In this document: positions 34,339 to 42,917 of the stretch, piece after piece
Layout of the letters: every line of letters begins with the position of its first letter
Position numbering within the stretch: position 1 is the stretch's first letter
The notes under the pieces: generated by a model
The model's input: the letters and a program-made list of their open reading frames with translations, nothing else
The model's database searches: none
Told to the model about the DNA's origin: nothing
Made by a program: the position numbers and the translations under genes
Assembly: GCA_020632975.1 (NCBI GenBank)
Contig: JACKEL010000002.1
Span: 186,001 to 250,000, forward strand
DNA: 64,000 nt
Source of the DNA: Myxococcales bacterium
GTDB lineage: Bacteria > Myxococcota_C > UBA6777
Direction: 5' to 3'

Positions 34339-35145
34339 ATGAAACCAGAACAGTGGAAGCAGTACAACGGTGTCGGGTGGGAAGTCACGCTCGAAGATGA
34401 CGTGCTCAAGTTATGGCTCGACCGACCTCCTGGAAATCGCCTACACATCGCCTCTTTGGAACGACTCAATGATATCATCCATGCCCTCGCCCAAGATGAT
34501 GATGTGCGTGCGGTCCTGCTTCGTGCACGCGGAGAAAACTTTAGCCAAGGTGTTGATCTTGCAGATGAAGAACTGGCCGCCAAGATGGCCGAAGGACGAT
34601 CCCAAAGGATGCGTTTTGCCAAACTTGGCCAACAAGTGATCGAAGGATGGAGCAGTCTTCCCATCCCAACCGTCGTGTCTCTTCGTGGCCATGCCATCGG
34701 CGGGGGCGCGTGTTTGGTCACAGCCTCAGACTTTCGAGTCGCCCATCCTACCGCCGTGTTGAGCTTCCCTGAGATCGATCGCGGACTGCACCTAAGTTGG
34801 GGGATCTTGCCGCGTATGGTCAGAGAGTACGGGTTGCCTTGGGCGAGACGCCTCTCGATGGTGGGAGAAAAAGTACGTATCGGCTCGTTACCTGATCGCG
34901 CCTTTTACCACGTAGAAAGCGGCCAAGAGGACGAACAAGCCGAACGTCTCGCCACCTCTCTTGCAGCGAAACCTCCTCTTGCCATGCGCTCGATCAAGTC
35001 GGTCTTTCGGGAGATTACGAAAGAAGACAACCTCGCGACCGAAGACGATGCTTTGTGTTTTGCCCAAACCATCGCCTCCGAAGACTTTGTCGAAGCCCTT
35101 GCAGCCTTCTTTGAAAAACGCAAAGGCCAATACAAAAACAAATAA
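34339..35145 (+). CDS. Enoyl-CoA hydratase/isomerase family protein
   Basis: A 268-residue crotonase-fold protein. LKLWLDRPPGNRL, VRAVLLRARGENFSQGVDL and SLRGHAIGGGACLVTASDFRV are standard blocks forming the CoA-binding oxyanion hole. The later catalytic Glu region reads LSFPEIDRGL, and the PxxG region is altered (GILPRMVREYG), so the exact reaction is uncertain; 6-oxocamphor-hydrolase-like or inactive members are possible. AAGGAG precedes the ATG at 34339. It is divergent from the Kazal-like lipoprotein. Confidence 0.8.
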   Translation: MKPEQWKQYNGVGWEVTLEDDVLKLWLDRPPGNRLHIASLERLNDIIHALAQDDDVRAVLLRARGENFSQGVDLADEELAAKMAEGRSQRMRFAKLGQQVIEGWSSLPIPTVVSLRGHAIGGGACLVTASDFRVAHPTAVLSFPEIDRGLHLSWGILPRMVREYGLPWARRLSMVGEKVRIGSLPDRAFYHVESGQEDEQAERLATSLAAKPPLAMRSIKSVFREITKEDNLATEDDALCFAQTIASEDFVEALAAFFEKRKGQYKNK

Positions 35146-35217
35146 CCACACACTCAAACCCCAACTTTCTTATCCCCTCTTCTCTTCGCGACTTCCCAAA
35201 GAAAGCTCCTCTCGATC

Positions 35218-36303
35218 TCAGATCTGTTGGATGCAGATCCCTTCCAATCCTTTGAAGTCCAAGTTCGGCTGAAAGTTCCAAGCATACGCCCCAACATACC
35301 GTGGATAGGGAAGAAAGCGCGAACAATACAAAGCCAGCGGGTTATAGTAGCCTTTGCTCCACTCCATCATCCCCGCACATCCGCGCTCTTTGGCAAGCAT
35401 CCACGCTTCAGCAACCAACGCACATCTCTCTGAAGGACTCAGCGCTTCCCAATGTAAAAAGTCCAAGTTGGCCCATTTCACGGGCCCTAGATGCGAGACG
35501 ATCTCGTAATACGCCAAGTTGATAAAGCCAAGCACCTGCCCTCTCTTTTCGAAAACAACGGTCTCTGTAAGGTCTGGGGAGTCGAGCTGATGCTCAAGAC
35601 CTTCCATGGTGAAGGTGCGAACGAGGATCTTTTCATCAGGGATCGCTTCCATCATCTCCATCACCGCGGAGAGATCGCGCTTTTGATACAAGCGGATCTC
35701 TCCTTCGACTTGGGGACGGCGTGGAGGTTTGTGGACACCCAACATCTTTAAAGCCGTGCGAGAGAACCAACCTAACCGCTCGTGGCGCGCCAAGACTTCG
35801 AACTCGACGGGGCGCACGAGGACATGGATCTTTTTGAGGCTTTCGATGGGATGGATCGGCCGCAAGTGTTTTTCAAAGAGTTTCGAGGAGCTATGCCCAG
35901 ACTCAAGGTAAAAACAAGCAAAGTCCAAGTCGCTCGCAGCATTTCGCCGCAAACACTCTGCGATCAAATGCTTGATCACCCCGAAACGACGGTAGTCTTT
36001 GTGCCCTACCATCATGCAGGAAAGCGCGCACTTGTAATGTTTGCCTTGGTAGCGGTAGGTCCTTGGTAGGTTGGCGACAAATGCGACCAACTTACCTTCG
36101 TGATAAGCCCCCAAAAGATAACGAGGATCGTCGATCTCACGAAAGAGATGACGCATCAGTTCGATGCGGTAGAGATCAGGCCATGTGCCGCGTCCATATT
36201 CGCAAAACCACGACGCATGCGCCATCTCACGAAGTCCCTCCAGATCACCGTCGAATTCTTGGTAGACGATCCCAGATGTCTCTTTTTCCATGCGGTCGAC
36301 CAT
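35218..36303 (-). CDS. GNAT-type N-acetyltransferase, two-domain
   Basis: A 361-residue protein. The first half is a GNAT fold (YLLGAYHEGKLVAFVANLPRTYR, ALSCMMVGHKDYRRFGVIKHL, where DYRRFGVIKHL is the acetyl-CoA pyrophosphate loop region). The second half has another GNAT-like stretch (VFEKRGQVLGFINLAYYEIV, ALVAEAWMLAKERGCAGMM). Such double-GNAT proteins acetylate small molecules or proteins; substrate unknown. ATG 36303 or 36291 are possible starts, neither with a strong ribosome site; an upstream extension would run through the EF-G terminator and is rejected. Confidence 0.7.
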   Translation of the reverse strand: MVDRMEKETSGIVYQEFDGDLEGLREMAHASWFCEYGRGTWPDLYRIELMRHLFREIDDPRYLLGAYHEGKLVAFVANLPRTYRYQGKHYKCALSCMMVGHKDYRRFGVIKHLIAECLRRNAASDLDFACFYLESGHSSSKLFEKHLRPIHPIESLKKIHVLVRPVEFEVLARHERLGWFSRTALKMLGVHKPPRRPQVEGEIRLYQKRDLSAVMEMMEAIPDEKILVRTFTMEGLEHQLDSPDLTETVVFEKRGQVLGFINLAYYEIVSHLGPVKWANLDFLHWEALSPSERCALVAEAWMLAKERGCAGMMEWSKGYYNPLALYCSRFLPYPRYVGAYAWNFQPNLDFKGLEGICIQQI

Positions 36304-36396
36304 ATAAACGTAGATATGTTTGTATTGTTTTCTTCCAAAGCATATCTTTGCTTTCCTACAAAAGAAAGACTTTTTCTGAACAAAGTTTTTCCCCAT

Positions 36397-36476
36397 AAAA
36401 AAACCCCAGCCACAAGGCATCCCACGGCACAAGCACAAATGCTCAACCTAGGATGTTCCCTTGTCACTGGGGTTTT
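36397..36476 (-). terminator. Long structured terminator of the EF-G gene
   Basis: Read on the minus strand, CCCCAG at 36472-36467 pairs with CTGGGG at 36409-36404, directly followed by T7. Inside, ACAAGG pairs with CCTTGT and CATCC with GGATG, and the loop carries a further small hairpin (AGCA/TGCT). The result is an 80-nt branched stem ending in a T run, downstream of EF-G and before the GNAT gene. Confidence 0.7.
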
Positions 36477-36507
36477 CAAAAGAAACTTATCAAGACAAGT
36501 CTTTGCT

Positions 36508-36541
36508 CGCGCTAATAAGAAGCTTGCTTCTTATTAGCGCG
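36508..36541. repeat. 16-bp perfect palindrome behind EF-G
   Basis: CGCGCTAATAAGAAGC (36508-36523) and GCTTCTTATTAGCGCG (36526-36541) are exact inverted repeats separated by only TT. It begins 21 nt beyond the EF-G stop. There is no T run after it on either strand, so it is not a simple terminator; it may protect the mRNA 3' end or bind a dimeric protein. Confidence 0.9.
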
Positions 36542-36562
36542 TCGAGACAAGCCTTTCGTCGG

Positions 36563-38683
36563 TTACTTCGACTTTTTCGAAGCCTCAGCGATCAGTTGTT
36601 CTTGGATATTTTGCGGCACAGGGGCATAGCGTTGGAACTCCATCGAGAACTCCGCTTTCCCTTGGGTGCAACCGCGAAGCTCGCCTGAGTAGCCAAACAT
36701 CTCCGCAAGCGGGACATCTGCTTCTGCCACCGTGCAATCTTCGCGATGGGTACAAGACACCATCACACCACGTCGTGCATTCAACGAACCAAAGACCGCG
36801 CCCGTAAACTCTTCGGGCGTCTCGACCACCACGCGCATGATCGGTTCCAAGATCACGGGCTGTGCGAGAAGATAGACTTCACGAAACGCCGCTTCTGCAG
36901 CGATCTGGAAAGCCATATCCGAAGAGTCTTCTTTGTGGGCTTCACCATCGTTGATACAGGCCGTGACACCGATGATTGGCGCGCCAAGAAGCCCACCTTT
37001 TTTCATCGCTGCACGAAAGCCTTTGTCGCAAGCGGGTTGGTACTCTTTGGGGATGCTACCGCTCACGATGTCATTTTGAAAGACATAGACTTCGCCTTCT
37101 GGCGCAGGCCCCAAAAAGCCCGCAATACGGGCATATTGACCAGAACCACCCGTTTGCTTTCGATGCGTATAAGCAAAGTTTGCACGACGCGTCACGGTTT
37201 CACGGTAAGCCACATGGGGCGGGCTCGATTCCACTTCGACGCCGTACTCTCGACGGATACGCTCAAGGTACACCTCAAGATGGAGTTCACCCATCCCTGC
37301 GATCACGGTCTGTCCAGACTCTTCATCCCGCGACAAGCGGAAGGTCGGGTCCTCTTTCGTAAAACGATGGAGGGCCTTCGAAAAGTTGGCCAAGCCCGCC
37401 TTGTCTTTGGGTTGGATCGCCAAAGAGATCACTGCGTCAGGCACATGCATCGACGTCATCGTGTAATGCACACGACCATCCGTAAACGTATCACCCGAAG
37501 CGCAGTCGATTCCGAACAATGCGACGATATCGCCTGCTTCCGCAGATTCGATCTCGCTCATCTTGTTGGCGTGCATCTGCACCAAGCGACCGACCTTGTG
37601 CTTTTTGCCTGTGTTGGTGTTGAAGATGGTATCGCCCTTGGCAAGGCGACCTTGGTACACACGACAGTACGTCAATTGTCCAAAGCTTCCATCATCCAAC
37701 TTGAACGCAAGCATCACAAGCGGTTGTGACGGATCTGCGGCCAAGTCCACAACAGCCTCGTCCTGATCTTGGTCAAGCGCTGTGTAGTGCTTCTCCAAAG
37801 GACTGGGCAAAAGTTGGCAGACCTTGTCTAGCAAAGACTGCACACCTTTGTTTGCCAGAGCCGAGCCCACACAAACAGGCGTAAGGCGCCGTGCTTGGGT
37901 GGCGCGTGCGATCGCATCAAGCAAAAGCTCCCGTGGGATCGGGCGTTCCTCTAAAAAGAGATTCGCCACTTCATCATCCACAGACGCCACAGCTTCGATC
38001 ATCCGCAGGCGTTGTTCTTTGCAGACAGCGCGCCAAGCCGCAGGGATCTCTTCGATCCGCACGGTCTCACCGCTCTTTCCGTCAAAGAAGTAAGCGACTT
38101 CGTCGATCAGATCCGCGACGCCTTCAAACTGATGTTCCAATCCAAGCGGATGTTGGATCATCACCGCGTGGTGTCCAAGCACTTCTCGAAGTTGCTTGCA
38201 AACCCGCAAAGGATCGGCACCTGGTCGGTCACACTTGTTCACAAATGCGATGGCAGGGACCTGATAACGACGCATCTGTCGATCCACCGTCATCGATTGA
38301 GACTGCACACCCGCCACAGAACACAGCACCAACACCGCACCATCAAGCACGCGCAAAGCGCGCTCCACCTCGATGGTAAAGTCCACGTGTCCGGGCGTAT
38401 CAATGATATTGATCTTATAATCCGTCGACTTCGACGTCTTCTCACTAGGACAAGACCATCGAACTTGCGTAGCAGCCGACTGGATCGTAATTCCTTTTTC
38501 GATCTCAAGCTTCATCGAGTCCATGGTGGGACCGTGGCCATCTTTGCTGCGAACTTCCACCATGTTGTTGATGCGGCCCGTGTAGAACAGCATCCGCTCA
38601 GTCAGTGTTGTCTTCCCAGAGTCGATGTGTGCGGAGATCCCGATGTTGCGAACCAAAGACAGATTGGCATCCTGTCGTTTCAT
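36563..38683 (-). CDS. fusA: Translation elongation factor G, spd/mitochondrial-type
   Basis: A 706-residue GTPase. G1 is AHIDSGKT (residues 18-25), G3 DTPGH and G4 NKCD; domains II-V follow as in EF-G, with GMGELHLEVYLERI in domain III and GRSL-like EFTGAVFGSLNARRG in domain V. EF-G drives ribosome translocation. AHIDSGKT and LFYTGRI are characteristic of the spdEFG/mtEFG1 group found in Spirochaetes, Planctomycetes, Deltaproteobacteria and mitochondria, rather than AHIDAGKT of classic EF-G. It stands alone, not in the usual rpsL-rpsG-fusA-tuf operon, so another EF-G may exist elsewhere. GAGG precedes the ATG at 38683. Confidence 0.9.
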   Translation of the reverse strand: MKRQDANLSLVRNIGISAHIDSGKTTLTERMLFYTGRINNMVEVRSKDGHGPTMDSMKLEIEKGITIQSAATQVRWSCPSEKTSKSTDYKINIIDTPGHVDFTIEVERALRVLDGAVLVLCSVAGVQSQSMTVDRQMRRYQVPAIAFVNKCDRPGADPLRVCKQLREVLGHHAVMIQHPLGLEHQFEGVADLIDEVAYFFDGKSGETVRIEEIPAAWRAVCKEQRLRMIEAVASVDDEVANLFLEERPIPRELLLDAIARATQARRLTPVCVGSALANKGVQSLLDKVCQLLPSPLEKHYTALDQDQDEAVVDLAADPSQPLVMLAFKLDDGSFGQLTYCRVYQGRLAKGDTIFNTNTGKKHKVGRLVQMHANKMSEIESAEAGDIVALFGIDCASGDTFTDGRVHYTMTSMHVPDAVISLAIQPKDKAGLANFSKALHRFTKEDPTFRLSRDEESGQTVIAGMGELHLEVYLERIRREYGVEVESSPPHVAYRETVTRRANFAYTHRKQTGGSGQYARIAGFLGPAPEGEVYVFQNDIVSGSIPKEYQPACDKGFRAAMKKGGLLGAPIIGVTACINDGEAHKEDSSDMAFQIAAEAAFREVYLLAQPVILEPIMRVVVETPEEFTGAVFGSLNARRGVMVSCTHREDCTVAEADVPLAEMFGYSGELRGCTQGKAEFSMEFQRYAPVPQNIQEQLIAEASKKSK

Positions 38684-39087
38684 GAGAAAAAACCTCATAT
38701 CCGTTGAGCAAACCGCTCACCCGACACAAGAATCTCCAAGACTCAATCGTATGGGTTGTAAAACGAGCGGCGTCACTGCGCTACGCAGAGGAGAACGGCA
38801 GCCCCTTTGCGCCTTGGAAAGCACCTCGCAGACCAAGCAGCGACCTTATGGGAATCAAGACACTGGGAAGGATCTTGAATGTGTTCTGACCGAACGAAGC
38901 GATGTCCCCCCAACCAGCAGACCAAAAAGTCCACCCACCAAAAACGGTTGAGAAGGGAAACGCGCGCATAAAGACGGGCAACAAAGAAGAAGGTTCAATT
39001 TCTCGAAGGGATCGTGTATCCCCTCCTCGTCAACACGAAACCGCAAAGCCTCGCAAAACAGGCCCACCCCATAGAAAAGAAACGAAT
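38684..39087. other. Intergenic region between divergent genes
   Basis: About 400 nt between the EF-G start and the RimJ-like start. I see a small hairpin CTGCG-cta-CGCAG near 38776 but no supportable gene, consensus promoter or repeat. A short open frame at 38704 has no ribosome site. Confidence 0.4.
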
Positions 39088-39621
39088 ATGCTCAAGACCC
39101 AAAGGACATGGATCGAGATCCTTCCCGAAAAGGATGCTCAACTATTGCTTGATTACTACACAGAAAACCAAGACCACTTGGGCCCTTGGGAGCCCCTACG
39201 CAGCCCAGGTCACTTTACTTTGGAAAACTGGCAAAAGACCCAAAGATACGCCAAATCCTGCTTTGAGGCAGGAACAGACTATCGTTTTGCAGCACTTCTC
39301 CCCGATCGTTCGGAGGTTATCGGCGTTTGCAACTTTAGCAGCGTCGTGCGTGGTGTGTTTCAGGCTTGTTATCTAGGGTACTCCATCGCCAAAAAGTACG
39401 AAGGACAGGGGCTGATGCAAGAGATCTTGCAAGCCACCACGGAGTACATGTTTCACACGGTGGGCCTACACCGCATCATGGCCAATTACATCCCCGCCAA
39501 CAAACGAAGCGCTCACGTCCTACACAAACTGGGCTTCGAACAAGAAGGCTACGCAAGACGATACCTACAAATCGCAGGAAACTGGGAAGACCACATCCTG
39601 ACCTCGAAGATCAACGAATAG
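39088..39621 (+). CDS. RimJ/RimL-type GNAT acetyltransferase
   Basis: A 177-residue acetyltransferase. LLLDYYTENQDHLGPWEP is the RimJ/RimL N-terminal pattern, LGYSIAKKYEGQGLMQEIL includes the Q/R-x-x-G-x acetyl-CoA loop, and HRIMANYIPANKRSAHVLHKLGFEQEGYAR is the conserved C-terminal block. These enzymes acetylate the N-terminus of ribosomal proteins S5 or L12, though many relatives act on other targets. The ribosome site is weak (AGAAAAGAAA). Confidence 0.85.
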   Translation: MLKTQRTWIEILPEKDAQLLLDYYTENQDHLGPWEPLRSPGHFTLENWQKTQRYAKSCFEAGTDYRFAALLPDRSEVIGVCNFSSVVRGVFQACYLGYSIAKKYEGQGLMQEILQATTEYMFHTVGLHRIMANYIPANKRSAHVLHKLGFEQEGYARRYLQIAGNWEDHILTSKINE

Positions 39622-39760
39622 TGCAAACCCTTGAGATTCTTCTCTTTGGCAGTGGTGCGCTTTTGTGATAACACAAGCGAGCGTTGAAATAGCCGCTCTC
39701 GCATGTCGATCCCCGTTGCAGCCCCAAATCCCCAGCAACGGAGCATCTTTGGAGTACAAG

Positions 39761-40504
39761 ATGTCTTTGTCCCCCGCGTGTTATCAACAACTCGCTCGAC
39801 TCGATCGAGGATTTGGCCAGCGCACCAGCCTTTGCCCTGAACGCCCCTATGCCACCCCACTCGAAGAAGTAGGGCAAGCCTTGTTTGTATCGATCGAAGA
39901 TCCTGACCGACAGGCGGCCTTTACAGAGGGGATCTCACAGATCGCCCAAGCCCAACAAGAAAACTTCCCACACAATATCTTTGGCGACCTCGACTTTCTC
40001 GCGGCTTCTTTGCTGTACGAACGACAACACGACCTCCCTCACCACCACTTGCGATCCGTCGATGAGATCCAACATCTGTGTGAGCGTGTCGCAGGTCTCC
40101 AAGGCGTCTTTGGCGAGCGATCCGTGATCCGCTTTCGCTACGTCCATGACTTTGTGTACGGCTTTGACTGGGCACGATGGGTCCAGAAAGACCCCAAACA
40201 ACGCGCATCCATCGGGCCTTTTGACTTGCCTTTTCTCTCCTATCTAGAGAAACGTGCAGGAGAACTCCGCGAACTCATCGAGCAAGACGACGAAAAATAT
40301 CACAAGCTACGCGACGAACGACATCGCAACCCCTTCACTTTTTCCCGCGATCCCCAGGACGAAGAAAAGCTCCACCGCGAACTTGCCAAGCGCCAGTATG
40401 TGCCTGTCTGCGCTTGGTCGATCCGCGGACCTGCCCTCTGGGAAAAGCCCTACTCCCAAACCCGAAAGACCCTAGCCACCGAGCTTGGCATCCCCACCAA
40501 ATAA
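39761..40504 (+). CDS. Conserved-looking protein of unknown function
   Basis: A 247-residue soluble protein without signal or membrane segment. It is rich in charged and aromatic residues, with FGDLDFLAASLLYERQH, RYVHDFVYGFDWARWVQKD and a strongly charged helix EQDDEKYHKLRDERHR. I do not recognise the family. ATG 39761 has GGAG 7 nt upstream; a longer frame from 39665 is less likely. The structured PDH leader follows directly. Confidence 0.7.
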   Translation: MSLSPACYQQLARLDRGFGQRTSLCPERPYATPLEEVGQALFVSIEDPDRQAAFTEGISQIAQAQQENFPHNIFGDLDFLAASLLYERQHDLPHHHLRSVDEIQHLCERVAGLQGVFGERSVIRFRYVHDFVYGFDWARWVQKDPKQRASIGPFDLPFLSYLEKRAGELRELIEQDDEKYHKLRDERHRNPFTFSRDPQDEEKLHRELAKRQYVPVCAWSIRGPALWEKPYSQTRKTLATELGIPTK

Positions 40505-40585
40505 GCCAATAGAACACGTAATATGCGCATCCTATGCAAAGCACTTTACAAGGTAGGGGTGTCGTGGTAAGACTTGCGCGACTTT

Positions 40586-40783
40586 GCGGCAGACCTGCCG
40601 CGTCGGGCACTTCTTCCCTACGGAGAGACCGCTCTCCACAGCGCTTCCACACTGTGATCAGTTGGACGGGATCGTCACCCGACGCTGAAGGTGCCTCTTT
40701 ACAAGGCACCCAGCGTCCTTGGCTTTTCCCTATGAAGATAAGGGTATCCCCGAAAGGCACTCGTCTTTTTGTACACGTGTGCC
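40586..40783 (+). promoter_or_regulatory. Structured leader before the PDH operon
   Basis: Several hairpins stack in 320 nt without a gene. GCGGCA/TGCCGC (40586-40601); GGAGAG/CTCTCC (40622-40637); GCGTCGGG (40600-40607) with CCCGACGC (40678-40685); GACGCTG-aa-GGTGCC with GGCACC-CAGCGTC (40681-40717), a strong 13-bp stem; GGCAC/GTGCC (40756-40783). The third and fourth pairings both use 40681-40685, so only one can form at a time, as in attenuators and riboswitches. Only four T follow the strong stem. A separate small RNA gene is the alternative. Confidence 0.5.
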
Positions 40784-40825
40784 ACCAAGTTCTTGTGAAT
40801 CCACGGATTTTATCAGGAGAATCGC

Positions 40826-41905
40826 ATGCCTCGAAAAGTAGCCTTTGAAGCGAAGATCGAACATCTCCAGATCCTCGACGAAAAGGGCAAAGTCGATAAG
40901 TCGATCGGCGTTCCCGCAGGACTCGACGACAATCGATTGCTGGAGATGTACCGTTGGATGTTATTTTTTCGGCGCTTTGACGAGAAAGCGCTTGCTTTAC
41001 AGCGTACTGGCCGTTTGGGCACCTACGCGAGCTTGATTGGACAAGAAGCCACCCAAATTGGTGCTGCTTATGCAATGGAAGAACAAGACTGGTTGGTACC
41101 GTCCTTCCGCGAGCAAGGCATCATGATGGCGCGTGGCGTCCCTGGCTCAAAGATCATCACCTATTGGAATGGCGACGAGCGCGGCTCGATGTTCGATGAA
41201 GGCATCAACAGCCTCCCCATCTGCGTCCCTGTTGGCTCGCAACTCCTCCACGCTGTGGGTATGGCCATGGCCTTCGACAAACGCAAAGAAAACCGCGTAG
41301 TGTTGGGCTTTATCGGCGATGGTGGAACCTCTGAAGGCGACTTCCATGAAGCTTGCAACTTTGCAGGTGCCTTCAAAGCCCCCGCAGTCATCATGATCCA
41401 AAACAACCAGTGGGCGATCAGCGTTCCCCGCCACAAACAAACCGCTTCCCCCACCCTCGCACAAAAGAGCTTGGCGTATGGGATGCCCGGTCTTCAGTTC
41501 GATGGCAACGACGTGATGGCTGCTTACCAAGCCACCAAAGAAGCCCTTGACCACGCACGTTCGGGCAAAGGTCCCTTCTTGTTGGAAGCCGTCACCTTCC
41601 GTATGCAAGACCACACCACCGCAGATGACGCGACCAAATACCGCGATCCTTCTGAAGTGGAAGCTTGGCGCCCACGCGATCCCATCGCACGATTGGATGC
41701 CTACCTGCGCAGCAAAAAGAAGATCAACGACGACCAGATCAAACAATGGGAAGAAGAGATCGCTGTCGAAGTCGCCAAAGAAGTCGAAGATCGCGAAAAT
41801 CTGCCTCACCCCGATCCGCTCGATACATTCCGCCAACTCTACACTGGTGAGATGCCTCGACACCTCCAGACGCAGATGCAGGACATGAAGGAGAACCTCG
41901 GATGA
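40826..41905 (+). CDS. pdhA: Pyruvate dehydrogenase E1 component, alpha subunit
   Basis: A 359-residue TPP enzyme subunit. The TPP motif runs from GDGGTSEGDFHEACNFAG (about 164) to IQNNQWAISVPR, and FRMQDHTTADDATKYR holds the phosphorylation-loop region found in E1 alpha of 2-oxoacid dehydrogenases. With E1 beta it decarboxylates pyruvate and reductively acetylates the lipoyl group on E2. Branched-chain 2-oxoacid dehydrogenase is the alternative, as the families are close. CAGGAGA precedes the ATG; the gene overlaps pdhB by 4 nt (ATGA). Confidence 0.88.
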   Translation: MPRKVAFEAKIEHLQILDEKGKVDKSIGVPAGLDDNRLLEMYRWMLFFRRFDEKALALQRTGRLGTYASLIGQEATQIGAAYAMEEQDWLVPSFREQGIMMARGVPGSKIITYWNGDERGSMFDEGINSLPICVPVGSQLLHAVGMAMAFDKRKENRVVLGFIGDGGTSEGDFHEACNFAGAFKAPAVIMIQNNQWAISVPRHKQTASPTLAQKSLAYGMPGLQFDGNDVMAAYQATKEALDHARSGKGPFLLEAVTFRMQDHTTADDATKYRDPSEVEAWRPRDPIARLDAYLRSKKKINDDQIKQWEEEIAVEVAKEVEDRENLPHPDPLDTFRQLYTGEMPRHLQTQMQDMKENLG

Positions 41906-42915
41906 GTCAAGCTGCACAAGCCCCAGCATCGGGCAAAACGATGCGCGCAACGATCGTTCAGGCGATCGCAAACGCCATGCTCGTCGAGATGGAACGTGAT
42001 CCCTCAGTCCTCGTCCTTGGCGAAGATGTTGGTAAAGATGGCGGTGTTTTCCGTGCAACAGAAGGCCTCTGGGACCGCTTTGGCGAAGATCGCGTGATGG
42101 ATACTCCCATCGCAGAGTCCGGTATCGTCGGTGTTTCCGTCGGTCTCGCACTGGGTGGCTTTCGTCCCATTGGTGAGATGCAGTTCATGGGCTTTATCTA
42201 CCCCGCGATCAACCAACTGCTCTCTCACGCCGCACGTTATCGCTGGCGTACCCGCGGACGCCACAATCTCCCCATGGTGATCCGTATGCCTTATGGTGGC
42301 GGTATCCACGCTCCTGAACACCATAGTGAGTCTTACGAGGCTTTCCTCTCGCACTCACCCGGTCTCAAGGTCGTGATCCCCAGCACCCCTTACGACGCCA
42401 AAGGCCTCCTAATCAGCGCGATCCGCGATAACGACGCTGTGGTCTTCATGGAACCCAAGCGCATCTACCGCGCATTCCGCGAAGAGATCCCCGTCGATGC
42501 TTACACTGTGCCCATTGGAAAAGCCAAGATCGTTCACGAAGGCAACGACATCACCTTGATCTCTTACGGTGCCATGATGCGCCCCACCCTCGAAGCTGCC
42601 GAGACCCTCAAACAAGAAGGCGTCTCTGTCGAGGTGATCGACCTGCGCACCATCATGCCCATGGATCAAGAAGCCATCCTCAACTCTGTCCGCAAGACAG
42701 GACGTTGTGTTGTGGTCCATGAAGGTCCCCGTACCTGCGGTATCGCCGCCGAGATCATCGCCCTGATCAACGATGAAGCGATCCTGAACTTGCTCGCTCC
42801 CATCGGTCGCGTCACAGGCTACGACACCCCCATGCCTCTCGCAAAAACCGAACTCGCCTACCTACCAGATGCAAAACGCGTCCTCAAAGCCGCGCGTTCT
42901 GCGATGGAGTTTTAA
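41902..42915 (+). CDS. pdhB: Pyruvate dehydrogenase E1 component, beta subunit
   Basis: A 337-residue subunit with VLVLGEDVGKDGGVFRAT, DTPIAESGIVGVSVGLALGG, FMGFIYPAINQLLSHAARYR and RMPYGGGIHAPEHHSES, all standard for E1 beta of the PDH/BCKDH type. It forms an alpha2-beta2 tetramer with the upstream subunit. The start overlaps the pdhA stop by ATGA, so translation is coupled. E2 follows after 2 nt. Confidence 0.9.
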   Translation: MSQAAQAPASGKTMRATIVQAIANAMLVEMERDPSVLVLGEDVGKDGGVFRATEGLWDRFGEDRVMDTPIAESGIVGVSVGLALGGFRPIGEMQFMGFIYPAINQLLSHAARYRWRTRGRHNLPMVIRMPYGGGIHAPEHHSESYEAFLSHSPGLKVVIPSTPYDAKGLLISAIRDNDAVVFMEPKRIYRAFREEIPVDAYTVPIGKAKIVHEGNDITLISYGAMMRPTLEAAETLKQEGVSVEVIDLRTIMPMDQEAILNSVRKTGRCVVVHEGPRTCGIAAEIIALINDEAILNLLAPIGRVTGYDTPMPLAKTELAYLPDAKRVLKAARSAMEF

Positions 42916-42917
42916 TC

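Noticed and set aside
33020..34339. Open frame of 439 codons on the plus strand opposite the Kazal-like lipoprotein
   Set aside because: The minus-strand frame has a lipoprotein signal, ribosome site and Cys pattern; the plus frame has none.
36304..36438. Extended N-terminus of the two-domain GNAT protein
   Set aside because: The extension runs through the branched EF-G terminator and is rich in Cys/Lys/Phe without family support.
38704..38889. Small 61-codon gene after EF-G
   Set aside because: No ribosome site and ordinary intergenic composition.
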